Source: Rariglobus sp041662485
GTDB lineage: Bacteria; Verrucomicrobiota; Verrucomicrobiia; Opitutales; Opitutaceae
Assembly (NCBI GenBank): GCA_041662485.1
Contig: JBAZSJ010000027.1
Location: 1-64,000 of the forward strand
DNA: 64,000 nt
Reading direction: 5' to 3'
Shown here in pieces: positions 22,227 through 30,543 of the stretch. The notes below the pieces were generated by a model. The model was not told the DNA's origin. It ran no database searches and worked only from the letters and a program-made list of their open reading frames with translations. A program made the position numbers and the translations under genes. Positions within the stretch are counted from its first letter, which is position 1. Each line of letters starts with the position of its first letter.

Positions 22227-23573
22227 TCAGCTCCGCCTCGGTTGCGGCGGGCGGCGTGAAAACGGGAACAGTTCGCCTGATTCGAAGGCGGGTGCGGGCG
22301 TGAACGGTTTCGGGGCGTTGGCCGGAGCGGTCGGGGCGAGGCCGGCGGCTTCGCGGAGTTTGTCCTTCTTGCTCTTGCGCTTTCCCTTGATGCCTCCCGT
22401 CGGCGCAGGGGCGGGCACGATCGTCTCCAGCGGCTCGAAGCCGGCGATCTGCTCGCGTTCGAGGTGGAGGCGGTTGCGCTTCTCGATCAGGCGGAAATGC
22501 GCGTCGGTCTCGGCACTGATAAAACTCACCGCCACGCCGCTCTCCCCCGCCCGCCCGGTGCGGCCGATGCGGTGGGTGTAGTCGTCGGGCGAACGCGGCA
22601 AATCGTAGTTCACCACGACGGGCAGTTGCTCGATGTCGATGCCACGCGAGGCGACGTCCGTGGCGATGAGCACGCGGACGCGGCTGGCCTTGAAGTCGGC
22701 GAGGGCCTGCGTGCGCGCACCCTGGCTGAGCTCGCCGTGGAAGGCGGCGGCCTCGATGCCAAGACGGCAGAGTTTTTCAGCGACGTGCTCGGTGGCGTAT
22801 TTCGTGGCGACGAAGACCAGCACGCGCGTCCACTCGTGCAGCACGATGAGGTTGCGCAGAAGCTGGGTGCGCTGGGCGACGTCCACCTCGATGGCGCGCT
22901 GGTGGATGTCGGGCTTGCCCTCGGGCGTGGACGCGATGGCGATGCGCACCGGGTTGCGAAGGAGGTTTTCCGCGAGCGTCTGCACGGCAGCGGGAAACGT
23001 GGCGGAGAACAGCAACGTCTGCCGGCGGGCGGGCAGCAGGGCGATGATGCGCGCGAGTTCGTCGGCAAAACCGAGCGCGAACAGCCGGTCGGCCTCGTCA
23101 AGCACGAGCGTGGCGACGGAGGAAAGCGAGACGGCGTTGTGCGCGATGAGGTCGAGCAGACGCCCGGGCGTGGCCACGATGATGTCCGCGCCGCCGCCGA
23201 GCGCCATCATCTGCGGGTTGATGGACACGCCGCCCACCACGACGAGGGTCTTGAGGCCGGCGTCCTGCGAAAGGTGAACCCCGTAATCGTGAATCTCCCC
23301 GGCGATCTGCGCGGCGAGTTCGCGGGTGGGCACGAGGATGAGCGCGCGCACGAAGCGTCCGCGTCCGCGCGGGCCGTCCGCCACGAGGCGTTCGATGATG
23401 GGCAGGACGAAGGCGGCGGTCTTGCCGGAGCCAGTCTGCGCGGAGGCCCACACGTCCTCGCCCCGCAGCACCGCCGGAATCGCGGCGGCCTGGATGGGAG
23501 TCGGCGTCGCATGGTCGCGGCCGGCAATGGCGCGAAGGAGCGGTTCAGAGAGGCCGAGGGAGGAAAACGACAT
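22227..23573 (-). CDS. DEAD-box RNA helicase, RhlE-like
   Basis: 448 residues. Q motif region FSSLGLSEPLLRAIAGRDHATPTPIQ, motif I ASAQTGSGKTAAF, Ia PTRELAAQ, motif II VLDEADRLF, motif III FSATFP, then helicase C domain with IATDVASRGIDIEQLPVVVN and motif VI HRIGRTGRAGESG. The C-terminal tail is Pro/Lys-rich (GGIKGKRKSKKDKL) and likely binds RNA. ATP-dependent RNA remodelling in ribosome assembly or mRNA decay is the usual role. MSFSSLGL is chosen as start because the upstream open frame is not helicase-like and contains a family B repeat. Confidence 0.9.
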   Translation of the reverse strand: MSFSSLGLSEPLLRAIAGRDHATPTPIQAAAIPAVLRGEDVWASAQTGSGKTAAFVLPIIERLVADGPRGRGRFVRALILVPTRELAAQIAGEIHDYGVHLSQDAGLKTLVVVGGVSINPQMMALGGGADIIVATPGRLLDLIAHNAVSLSSVATLVLDEADRLFALGFADELARIIALLPARRQTLLFSATFPAAVQTLAENLLRNPVRIAIASTPEGKPDIHQRAIEVDVAQRTQLLRNLIVLHEWTRVLVFVATKYATEHVAEKLCRLGIEAAAFHGELSQGARTQALADFKASRVRVLIATDVASRGIDIEQLPVVVNYDLPRSPDDYTHRIGRTGRAGESGVAVSFISAETDAHFRLIEKRNRLHLEREQIAGFEPLETIVPAPAPTGGIKGKRKSKKDKLREAAGLAPTAPANAPKPFTPAPAFESGELFPFSRRPPQPRRS

Positions 23574-24009
23574 GCGCGCACGTTTGAGTGGTCGGGGGAC
23601 GATTGCGAACTTTGCTCCGGGGTATTCGGGCCAATCCATGGATCGGCGATTGCGTGGGAGCGAGCCTGCTCGCGATTCCCATCCTCGCGAGCTTGCCGCC
23701 CCCACTTCCAGCCAATCCGGAGTCGGCATCCCGTGACCCGAGGGAAGTGCGTGTATGGATTCGACTACGGTCCCTGTGCTCACGCTCAGCCGTTGAAATT
23801 CAGTCGGAAGCAAAATACCCCGTGACCGACGAAACCAAGAGGTGGACGGCGATCTCCGAGCGCCGTTGAAACCGTCCGCCTACTGAACGCGCTCGGAGAT
23901 CGCGTTCCACCTTGAGTTCAACTGCATCGTTGCGGCTCAGGGCTACGTGATATTCGACAACCACCAAGGATTGCCGGCGGGCGCGGCGGGCGCACAGTGG
24001 CGGCATCGC
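23574..24009. other. Intergenic region with two palindromic repeats
   Basis: No gene seen. It contains a family B unit (23653-23700, GGGAGCGAGCCTGCTCGCGA with CTCGCGAGCTTG) and a second hairpin, GGTGGACGGCGATCTCCGAG against CTCGGAGATCGCGTTCCACC at 23841-23912. These lie between divergently transcribed helicase and methyltransferase genes, so promoters must be here, but none is clear. Confidence 0.55.
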
Positions 24010-24801
24010 ATGAATCACGTGACCGCAGGGGAATACTGGAATGGCAACGCCGAGGCGTGGTCGAAACTGGCGCGCGCCGGCTACGACGTTTACCGCGACC
24101 ACCTGAACACTCCCGCGTTTCTCGCCATGCTGCCGCCCGTGGCCGGACTGCACGGCTTGGACATCGGCTGCGGCGAGGGCCACAACACCCGCCTGCTCGC
24201 CCAGCGCGGCGCCACGATGACCGCCATTGATATCGCCCCGGTGTTCGTCCGCCTGGCCCAGGCCGAGGAGACGCGCGCGCCGCTCGGCATCACCTACCGC
24301 GAGGCGAGCGCGGTGGCGCTGCCGTTTGCCGACGGCGCGTTCGCCTTTGCCGCGGCCTTCATGAGCCTGCACGACATCCCCGAGACGGAGCAGGCGCTGG
24401 CGGAGGCGTTCCGCGTGCTCCAGCCGGGCGGGTTTTTGCAGTTCTCCATTTTGCACCCATGCTTCAATCCGCCGCACCGCCGCAACTGCCGAGACGAGGA
24501 CGACAACGTCCATGCCGTCGAGGTGGGCGACTACTTCGTGGATGCGCGCGGGCATGTGGACGAATGGATCTTCGGCGCGGCCCCGGCGGCGATGCGCGCG
24601 CGCCTGCCGAAGTTCAAGGTGCCGCGCTTTCACCGGCCGGTCGGCGAGTGGCTGAACCTGCTTATCGCCGCCGGATTCGCGTTGGAACGTGTCGAGGAGC
24701 CGTGCCCGTCGGTGGAAACCGTGCGCGCGCACCCGATGCTGCAGGACGCGCGGGTCGCTGCCTACTTCCTGCACGTCCGCGTGCGGAAACCGGCGCGTTG
24801 A
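24010..24801 (+). CDS. SAM-dependent methyltransferase, UbiE/Methyltransf_11 type
   Basis: 263 residues. YWNGNAEAWSKLARAGYDVYRD near the N-terminus, motif I LHGLDIGCGEGHNTRLLAQRG, then TAIDIAPVFVRLAQ, VALPFADGAFAFAAAFMSLHDI (post II) and AFRVLQPGGFLQFSI (motif III). The FxHPCFNPP and FHRPVGEWLNLLIAAGF segments fit small-molecule methyltransferases. The substrate is unknown. ATG MNHVTAGEYW is preferred to an upstream in-frame GTG. Confidence 0.8.
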   Translation: MNHVTAGEYWNGNAEAWSKLARAGYDVYRDHLNTPAFLAMLPPVAGLHGLDIGCGEGHNTRLLAQRGATMTAIDIAPVFVRLAQAEETRAPLGITYREASAVALPFADGAFAFAAAFMSLHDIPETEQALAEAFRVLQPGGFLQFSILHPCFNPPHRRNCRDEDDNVHAVEVGDYFVDARGHVDEWIFGAAPAAMRARLPKFKVPRFHRPVGEWLNLLIAAGFALERVEEPCPSVETVRAHPMLQDARVAAYFLHVRVRKPAR

Positions 24802-24845
24802 TAAACCACGCAGGCAGCCTTCGCATGCTTCGGCTTGTGTCGGGT

Positions 24846-24930
24846 GTAGGAGCAGCTTTACGCCGCGATCTTCGACGTGGGAGCGAGCTTGCTCGCGATG
24901 ATCGGAATCGCGGCGTAAAGCCGCTCCTAC
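24846..24930. repeat. Nested palindromic repeats: family C outer arms with family B inside
   Basis: Outer arms GTAGGAGCAGCTTTACGCCG and CGGCGTAAAGCCGCTCCTAC pair over about 27 bp. The loop carries GGGAGCGAGCTTGCTCGCGA, a family B unit. It sits between the convergent methyltransferase and sodC genes. Confidence 0.8.
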
Positions 24931-24966
24931 CATAGGCCCCGAGGATATTTGCCTTAACAACCTGCC

Positions 24967-25533
24967 TCAGCTCTTCGCCACGCCGATCACGCCGGCGGCC
25001 ACCCGCTTGCCGGCGTTGCCCACGGGCTGGGACTTCAGGTCGTCCGCATCGGCATGCACCACCACGCCGCGCCCGATGATGGACGCGGGGCCGGTCAGGG
25101 TGATGACCGTATCAACGTAATCGAGCGTGGCGTGGCCGTTGGCATCGGCCTTGAGATTGCCCAGATCGCCCTCGTGGCGCTCGGACGCGTCGGGCGCGCC
25201 GTGTTTGGCATGGCCGGGATTGAAATGTCCGCCGGCCGACATGCCGTCCGCGGAGGTGACATCGCCAAATTCATGGATGTGAAACCCGTGGGCTCCGGGC
25301 TTGAGTCCCGAGACGTCGGCCACGACGCGCACGCCGCCGTCAACCCGGGTGAAACGCACCGTGCCGAAAACCTTGTTGCCCACGGTGGGAATCAGCAGCG
25401 CGACGGCCGTCTTGACCGGGGCGACCGCCGGCATCTCGTGCGTCATCGGCATCATGTCGGCGGCGCGGACAACCATCGAAGAAAGCAACAGGGCGGTCAG
25501 GGCGCCGAAGAAACGAACGGTGGGAATAGTCAT
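24967..25533 (-). CDS. sodC: Periplasmic Cu/Zn superoxide dismutase
   Basis: 188 residues with signal peptide (MTIPTVRFFGALTALLLSSM) and Met/His-rich mature start (MMPMTHEMP). Ligands visible in order: GFHIHEFGD (two His), GGHFNPGHAKHG, ERHEGDLGN (His, Asp) and VVVHADADD; the active-site Arg is in GNAGKRVAAG. Converts superoxide to peroxide and oxygen in the periplasm. The two cysteines that normally form the intrasubunit disulfide are both absent: the GDCT or NGC position is GDVTSADGMS, and the usual ACGVIG is AAGVIG. Confidence 0.92.
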   Translation of the reverse strand: MTIPTVRFFGALTALLLSSMVVRAADMMPMTHEMPAVAPVKTAVALLIPTVGNKVFGTVRFTRVDGGVRVVADVSGLKPGAHGFHIHEFGDVTSADGMSAGGHFNPGHAKHGAPDASERHEGDLGNLKADANGHATLDYVDTVITLTGPASIIGRGVVVHADADDLKSQPVGNAGKRVAAGVIGVAKS

Positions 25534-25668
25534 GGGGATGGAACGGTTAAAAGAATCCGCATCAAAGACCCGCTTCGTGCGGAAAGGTTCGTGAGGATTC
25601 CACTCCCCCGCCGACCGGTCGAACCCAAAGCCTCCCCCCGCTCCTTCGACTGATGGCCGGGGTGTTTT

Positions 25669-27102
25669 TCACACGATGGAGGCTTGCCCGCGTCCGGCGG
25701 GGATGAGCCGCGTTCCACGGGTTCCCCGTTCCGAAAATCCCCGTCTCGATGCATCGCCCAGCACCCGTTCGAGCACGGGGCGCAGGTGCATGACCTTGCG
25801 CGTGCGGATCGCCAGATCCCACAACGGCTCGAATTTCTTCCATCCGGCCGCGTAGGCGAAATGCCGCAGCGCGGCCACCGGGTTCGATTTCGTCGCCGCG
25901 CCCTGAGCGATCGCCCGCCACGAGTAGAAGCGGCCGTAGGCGCGCCAGTAGCCCGACTCCAACTCGTCCGCGGTGAGCCGCGCCGGTCGGAAAACCACGC
26001 GCCGCGTGTCGTAGCGGTCCCAGTCGGAATGCAGCAGGCGTCCGGCCTCCGCCATGCGTTTATACAGCGCCGTGCCGGGATAGGGCGTGAGGATGTGGAA
26101 GGTCGCGGTCTCGATCCCGTGTTCCACCGCCCAATCCACCGTCCGGTCGAAAACCGAAGGATCGTCGTCATCCATGCCGAAGACAAAGCTCGCGTTGATC
26201 ATCACGCCGAGATCATGCAGGCGCCGGATCGCCGCGCCGTAGTCGCGTCCGAGATTCTGGGACTTCCCCTGCTCGCGCAGGTTCTCCGCGCTGAGCGTCT
26301 CGAAGCCCACGAAGAGACTGCGCAGCCCGGACGCGACCGCTTTCTCGAGAAGGCCCGGGGCCAGCACCGACTGCACGGTGCCGGCGGCCTGCCACAGCCT
26401 ACCCATGCCGGTCATGCCGTCGAAAAGCGCGGAGGCAAAACGGCGGTTTCCAAACAGGTGGTCATCGAGAAAATAAAGATGCCGACCGGGGAGACGGTTG
26501 ATTTCCCCAAGCGCCGCATCGACCGTCTGGGTGTAGAACGACGAGCCTCCCTCGAAGAACGCCTCCTTGTAGCAAAAATCGCAGGTGTGCGGACAGCCCC
26601 GAGAAACCACGATGGAGTTGGGCACCAGATAGAGGTGCCGCTTGATCAGATCGCGGCGCACCGGCGGCATGCCCACGAGGGAACGCACCGTGGACACGTA
26701 GCGGGGCTTGGGCCGCCCTGCGCGAAAGTCCTTCAGAAACTGCGGCCAGATATCCTCCCCCGGCCCGAGGAAAATGGAATCGGCGTGAGACGCCGCCTCA
26801 TCCGGCAGGGAGGTGACGTGCAACCCGCCCATGGCCACATAGGCGCCGGCGGCGCGGTAATGATCGGCGATCTGATAGGCGCGGCGGGCGGAGGTGATAT
26901 AGACTTGGATCACCACCAGGTCGGGCCGGTCGTCGAGCCGCAGTTTCTCGACATGCTCGTCCTGCAGATCGACCTCGTCGTCCGGCGAAAGGTAGCCCGC
27001 CAGCGTCGCCAGACCGAGTGGCGGAAAGAGCGAATACTTGATCGGACGAAAAAAGGGCGAAGTCGCCTCGGTCAGGGCCGGCAGGATCAGTTTTACTTTC
27101 AT
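25669..27102 (-). CDS. B12-binding-domain radical SAM protein
   Basis: 477 residues. N-terminal cobalamin-binding-like domain (PPLGLATLAGYLSPDDEV, DLVVIQVYITSARRAYQIAD, GGLHVTSLPDEA, FLGPGEDIWP). Radical SAM core with RGCPHTCDFCYK (CxxxCxxC) at about residues 190-200, FLDDHLFGNRRFA and LRSLFVGFETLS. A C-terminal region follows the pattern of the BchE/HpnJ/HpnP-like group (TPYPGTALYKRM). Such enzymes modify lipids, hopanoids, tetrapyrroles or peptides; no pathway partner is adjacent, so the product is unknown. Convergent or divergent neighbours are unrelated. Confidence 0.85.
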   Translation of the reverse strand: MKVKLILPALTEATSPFFRPIKYSLFPPLGLATLAGYLSPDDEVDLQDEHVEKLRLDDRPDLVVIQVYITSARRAYQIADHYRAAGAYVAMGGLHVTSLPDEAASHADSIFLGPGEDIWPQFLKDFRAGRPKPRYVSTVRSLVGMPPVRRDLIKRHLYLVPNSIVVSRGCPHTCDFCYKEAFFEGGSSFYTQTVDAALGEINRLPGRHLYFLDDHLFGNRRFASALFDGMTGMGRLWQAAGTVQSVLAPGLLEKAVASGLRSLFVGFETLSAENLREQGKSQNLGRDYGAAIRRLHDLGVMINASFVFGMDDDDPSVFDRTVDWAVEHGIETATFHILTPYPGTALYKRMAEAGRLLHSDWDRYDTRRVVFRPARLTADELESGYWRAYGRFYSWRAIAQGAATKSNPVAALRHFAYAAGWKKFEPLWDLAIRTRKVMHLRPVLERVLGDASRRGFSERGTRGTRLIPAGRGQASIV

Positions 27103-27517
27103 CCCGCCACTTTGCCACGGCTCAAAGAATCCCGTGTGAAGTGAACATGAAATCGGAGTGAAATCATACGTCTCCCGAGCAAGATCCGGGGCATTGAATG
27201 CAGATTTTCAGGAGCGGCTTTACGCCGCGATTCCGGAGGCGCGCTGCGCGCGTCATCGCGGCGTAAAGCCGCTCCTGCATTCAAGCCGGACCAGCCTCGT
27301 TCGACGAACAGCAAGGACCGCGACGCCTACAACGAGCACCTGACAAAAGTCCTGACGGGAAAGTAAGGCCCCAACGGGGCCAAGACGTTCACCTCCGGAG
27401 CAACGGGGCGAAACACGTCCATCTTCCCGACCACGACAGGCGGCTTCGTCCAACGGATGGACGCAAACCCCGCGGAGACGGCAACCTCCTCGACGTTGGG
27501 AAATCTCAAACAAGCGT
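27103..27517. other. Region with a palindromic repeat and a possible gene remnant
   Basis: Contains a family C hairpin at 27210-27278 (GGAGCGGCTTTACGCCGCGA with its inverted partner CGCGGCGTAAAGCCGCTCCT). At about 27304-27366 a plus-strand frame reads SKDRDAYNEHLTKVLTGK and stop, which looks like the tail of a vanished gene. No intact gene is supported. Confidence 0.4.
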
Positions 27518-27676
27518 TCATTTCTTCCGGTCCACGCGGAGGCCGAAGCGCTCCATGACGAGCAGGACGCCGGCGATGACCGCGAGCAGGCCGGCAACCC
27601 ACATCGGGATGGAAAGCCCGAACAAAAGATTCAGCCCGAAAACAAGGAGGAAGAACGCGACAAAGAGATGGGCCAT
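27518..27676 (-). CDS. Small two-helix membrane protein (52 aa)
   Basis: 52 codons: MAHLFVAFFLLVFGLNLLFG, then IPMWVAGLLAVIAGVLLVMERFGLRVDRKK. Two hydrophobic helices and a basic C-terminal tail oriented to the cytoplasm. ATG start, TGA stop, typical GC-rich codon use. Similar mini-proteins are annotated as hypothetical. It precedes no obvious operon partner; the PRC/BON gene is upstream on the same strand, 36 bp away, and might share its transcript. Confidence 0.5.
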   Translation of the reverse strand: MAHLFVAFFLLVFGLNLLFGLSIPMWVAGLLAVIAGVLLVMERFGLRVDRKK

Positions 27677-27711
27677 GGGATGAGTTGCTACGGGTTTCTT
27701 TCGTGCGCGTA

Positions 27712-28779
27712 TTACCGGGCGGCCTCGAGGACAACGGGCTTTCCGACCGTGATCTGGTTGTCGACCAGCTCCAGGCGCGAGGCCGCGATCGCGATGTCGC
27801 CGATCACCTGCCGGTCGCTCTCCGTGTTGACCCAGCCGCGCAACGTGACGCGACCGTTGATGGTGCCGATCTGAACATTATTTGCCGCGACCTTGGCCCC
27901 AAGAATCCTGCGGTTGATGCGGGCCGTGCGGTCCACGTCGCCGTTGCTGACTCCTTGCTCAAGCGCGACCGACGTGCGCGGCCCCTCGTAGGATTCCTCC
28001 TTGGAATGGGAAACCTGACCGTTGGCGGCCTCGGTGAACGAATAGCGCGGCTCGTTCGCAAATTCCTCGATGGAGTCGTCCAGCAGGAGCGTGTCGCGCG
28101 CGGCGTTGAAACGCAGCGCCATCGCGGGGACGACGCTCTTGGTATTGGAGGTGTCCGGCGCGACAATGATGACGCCCTGGACGCGTCCATCGATGATGTT
28201 GAGCTTCATGCTCCAGACTTTGCCCAGTTTTTCATTTTGCAGGTTGGTGACCGGCATGCCCGTGATTTTGGTGGAGCGCACGATGTAGCCGAGGGACACT
28301 TTTGGCCGGCTGGCCGTCTTGCTGGCCTTCTCTCCCTCCTCAAGGAAATAGGGCTGTTGTCCGAAATGTCGGTAAGCTGCGGCGATGCGTTCGCTTTGAC
28401 CGGCGTCCTGCCAGAAAGAACGGTCGATCGCCGGGGCGGACTTGAACACGGCGGTGCTGACGTCGAGGAGGTAAACCTGGTTGACCGGGTCCAAGGTCAA
28501 CGCGAGCGGAGGCACCCCCACGATCTTGCCGCCGATGCCGAGGAAATCGCCGGACACCACCAGCACCTCGACGATGACGCCGTTGCTCAGGTCAACCGCC
28601 ACCTCCTTGATGCGTCCGAGCCTCTCGCCCTGCATGTTTTTAATCTCGATACGGTTGATTTCCTTGACCGTTTTTTGCTCGCCGAATTTTTCAGGCGAGG
28701 TCTCGGCCGAGACCCAAGTGGAGAAGGAGGCGCAGCCGGCGAAAGCCGCAACCGCGAGGAGTTTTGTGTTCAGTGTCAT
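27712..28779 (-). CDS. Exported PRC-barrel / BON domain protein
   Basis: 355 residues, signal sequence with AFAGCASFSTWVSA (a possible lipoprotein Cys). Two PRC-barrel-like segments: EIKNMQGERLGRIKEVAVDL with VVSGDFLGIGGKIVGVP, and PVTNLQNEKLGKVWSMKLNI with GVIIVAPDT. A C-terminal BON domain (NRRILGAKVAANNVQIGTIN, then VTLRGWVNTESDRQVIGDIA) is the type that binds phospholipids in periplasmic stress proteins. It probably acts in the periplasm or envelope in stress response. No partner genes were recognised. Confidence 0.8.
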   Translation of the reverse strand: MTLNTKLLAVAAFAGCASFSTWVSAETSPEKFGEQKTVKEINRIEIKNMQGERLGRIKEVAVDLSNGVIVEVLVVSGDFLGIGGKIVGVPPLALTLDPVNQVYLLDVSTAVFKSAPAIDRSFWQDAGQSERIAAAYRHFGQQPYFLEEGEKASKTASRPKVSLGYIVRSTKITGMPVTNLQNEKLGKVWSMKLNIIDGRVQGVIIVAPDTSNTKSVVPAMALRFNAARDTLLLDDSIEEFANEPRYSFTEAANGQVSHSKEESYEGPRTSVALEQGVSNGDVDRTARINRRILGAKVAANNVQIGTINGRVTLRGWVNTESDRQVIGDIAIAASRLELVDNQITVGKPVVLEAAR

Positions 28780-28963
28780 GGGTTCGTTTGTTGGAGGGAA
28801 TCGGCGGCTTTTGACCGCACGTGTCTGCTTCCATCAAACATACGCCCCAAGCCATGCGGACGGTATGGGGTGTAACCCGCTCGCAAAACGTCAGCACCTC
28901 ACACGGGCCGAAATCTCCGGCCCTTAATCCTCACTTTCGCCCAAACCGAGACGCAGCCGCAGC

Positions 28964-29101
28964 TTACTTCTTCTTGCCCTGATTGACGGGCGGCGGCGCC
29001 ACGGGCGCCTTTTTGAACGTGGACTTGGGCAGGTTCTGCTTCTGCTGGAAGCGTTGGTTAGCTTTCAGGTCTTTGATCGTAGGAACGTATTTCTGCGCCA
29101 T
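28964..29101 (-). CDS. Small basic protein (45 aa)
   Basis: 45 codons: MAQKYVPTIKDLKANQRFQQ, then KQNLPKSTFKKAPVAPPPVN and QGKKK. Pro/Lys/Gln-rich with no hydrophobic segment. ATG and TAA with regular codon use. No family recognised; unlikely to be random because the entire intergenic space around it is otherwise stop-rich in this frame, but I have no independent support. Confidence 0.4.
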   Translation of the reverse strand: MAQKYVPTIKDLKANQRFQQKQNLPKSTFKKAPVAPPPVNQGKKK

Positions 29102-29172
29102 GCGCCAAGGCCGTCAATAATGCGGGCGGCGGGCAACCAGAATCGTTCGGGCGCGGCAGGTGCCGCCCGATT

Positions 29173-29394
29173 TCAGCCGTTGACGGGAATGTGCGCCGTC
29201 TGACGAAGGACCTCGGGTTTGGAGACCTTGCGGGCGTGCGCGATGGCGTTGAGCCGCGAGGCCTCGGCGGGCGTGAGCACGGTGAGTCGGTCAGTGCCGT
29301 CGCGATCCTTCCAAGCCACCTGGTGCGGCCGCTGGCGGGACGCCTTGACGAGGTTTTTCAGGAACAGGGTTTCGTCATCGGGAAGGTCGCTCAT
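29173..29394 (-). CDS. Small hypothetical protein (73 aa)
   Basis: 73 codons: MSDLPDDETLFLKNLVKASR ... VAWKDRDGTDRLTVLTPAEASRLNAIAHARKVSKPEVLRQTAHIPVNG. Soluble, charged, two likely helices. It follows potA on the same strand with a 65-bp gap, so it may be at the tail of the pot operon. An open upstream extension overlaps potA and looks like a shadow; the ATG at 29394 is chosen. Confidence 0.5.
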   Translation of the reverse strand: MSDLPDDETLFLKNLVKASRQRPHQVAWKDRDGTDRLTVLTPAEASRLNAIAHARKVSKPEVLRQTAHIPVNG

Positions 29395-29459
29395 GGTGAG
29401 CCCGAGTTGGGCGGCGCATCCGCCAAGGTCAAGGCCGCCTTCTCTTCGGGCGGCGACCG

Positions 29460-30536
29460 TCAGTCGCCGTCGACGACCACCAGGTCGTCGATGTGCAGGC
29501 CGCACCAGACATGGTCGCCCTCGTGGATGGCCTCGAGCAGGGCGCTCTCGTTGGCCACCACGGCGCTGAAACGCGTGCCGCCGGTCTTGCATTCAAGGCT
29601 GAGACGGTCGAGCGCGCCGGTGAAAACCTCGTCGGTCACCCGCGCCTCGAAAACATTCTCGGCGGTGATCGGCGACTTGGAGACGTGGACCTTCTCCGGA
29701 CGCACGGAGACGAGCGCCCGGTCGGCGCCGGCGGGCCAGCGGTCGAGCGCGAGCACGAGTTCAAGCCCTCCCTCGATGCGCACGCGGACGGTCGTGCCGT
29801 TGCTCGCAATCCGCTCGGCGCGGAGCAGGTTGGCCTCGCCGATGAAGTCGGCCACGAAGGCGGTGCGCGGCTTGTGGTAGATTTCCGTGGCGGTGCCGAG
29901 CTGCTCCAGGCGCCCCTGGTTGAAGACGGCGATGCGGTCGCTCATCGTGAGCGCCTCCTCCTGGTCGTGGGTCACGAAGACGAAGGTGATGCCGAGGTGC
30001 TTCTGAAGCCGCTTCAGCTCAAACTGCATCTGCACGCGGAGCTTGGCGTCGAGCGCGGAGAGCGGCTCGTCGAGCAGCAGCACGGAGGGGCGCGGCACGA
30101 TGGCGCGGGCGAGGGCCACGCGCTGGCGCTGTCCGCCGGAGAGCTGATGGGGCTTGCGGTCCTCGAAACCCTGGAGCGCGACGAGGGCGACGACCTCCTC
30201 GATGCGCGCGCGGCTCTCGGCTTCGGGCACCTTTTGCATGCGCAGGCCAAAGCCGATGTTGTCACGCACGCTCATGTGGGGGAACAGCGCGTAGCTCTGG
30301 AAAACCTGGTTCACGTTGCGCCGGTAGGGCGCGAGGTGGGTGACGTCCTCGTCTCCGATGCGGATGAAGCCGGCGTCGGGCGTCTCGAAGCCCGAGAGCA
30401 TGCGCAGGAGCGTCGTCTTGCCGCAGCCGGAGGGCCCGAGGAGCGTGATGAACTCGCCCGCCTTGATGCGGAGGCTGATGTTGTCGACGGCGGTGAAGGT
30501 CCCGAAGCGTTTGGTGACTGCGTTGATTTCGATCAT
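29460..30536 (-). CDS. potA: Spermidine/putrescine ABC transporter ATPase PotA
   Basis: 358 residues. ABC ATPase with Walker A GPSGCGKTTLL, Q loop NQVFQSYALFPHMSV, signature LSGGQRQRVALARA, Walker B VLLLDEPLSALD, switch His THDQEEAL. The C-terminal TOBE-like domain begins near GEANLLRAERIA, as in PotA/CysA-type importers. It energises polyamine import through PotB/PotC with PotD delivering substrate. Last of four genes ordered C-D-B-A with gaps of 7-23 bp. Confidence 0.92.
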   Translation of the reverse strand: MIEINAVTKRFGTFTAVDNISLRIKAGEFITLLGPSGCGKTTLLRMLSGFETPDAGFIRIGDEDVTHLAPYRRNVNQVFQSYALFPHMSVRDNIGFGLRMQKVPEAESRARIEEVVALVALQGFEDRKPHQLSGGQRQRVALARAIVPRPSVLLLDEPLSALDAKLRVQMQFELKRLQKHLGITFVFVTHDQEEALTMSDRIAVFNQGRLEQLGTATEIYHKPRTAFVADFIGEANLLRAERIASNGTTVRVRIEGGLELVLALDRWPAGADRALVSVRPEKVHVSKSPITAENVFEARVTDEVFTGALDRLSLECKTGGTRFSAVVANESALLEAIHEGDHVWCGLHIDDLVVVDGD

Positions 30537-30543
30537 GGGCGGA

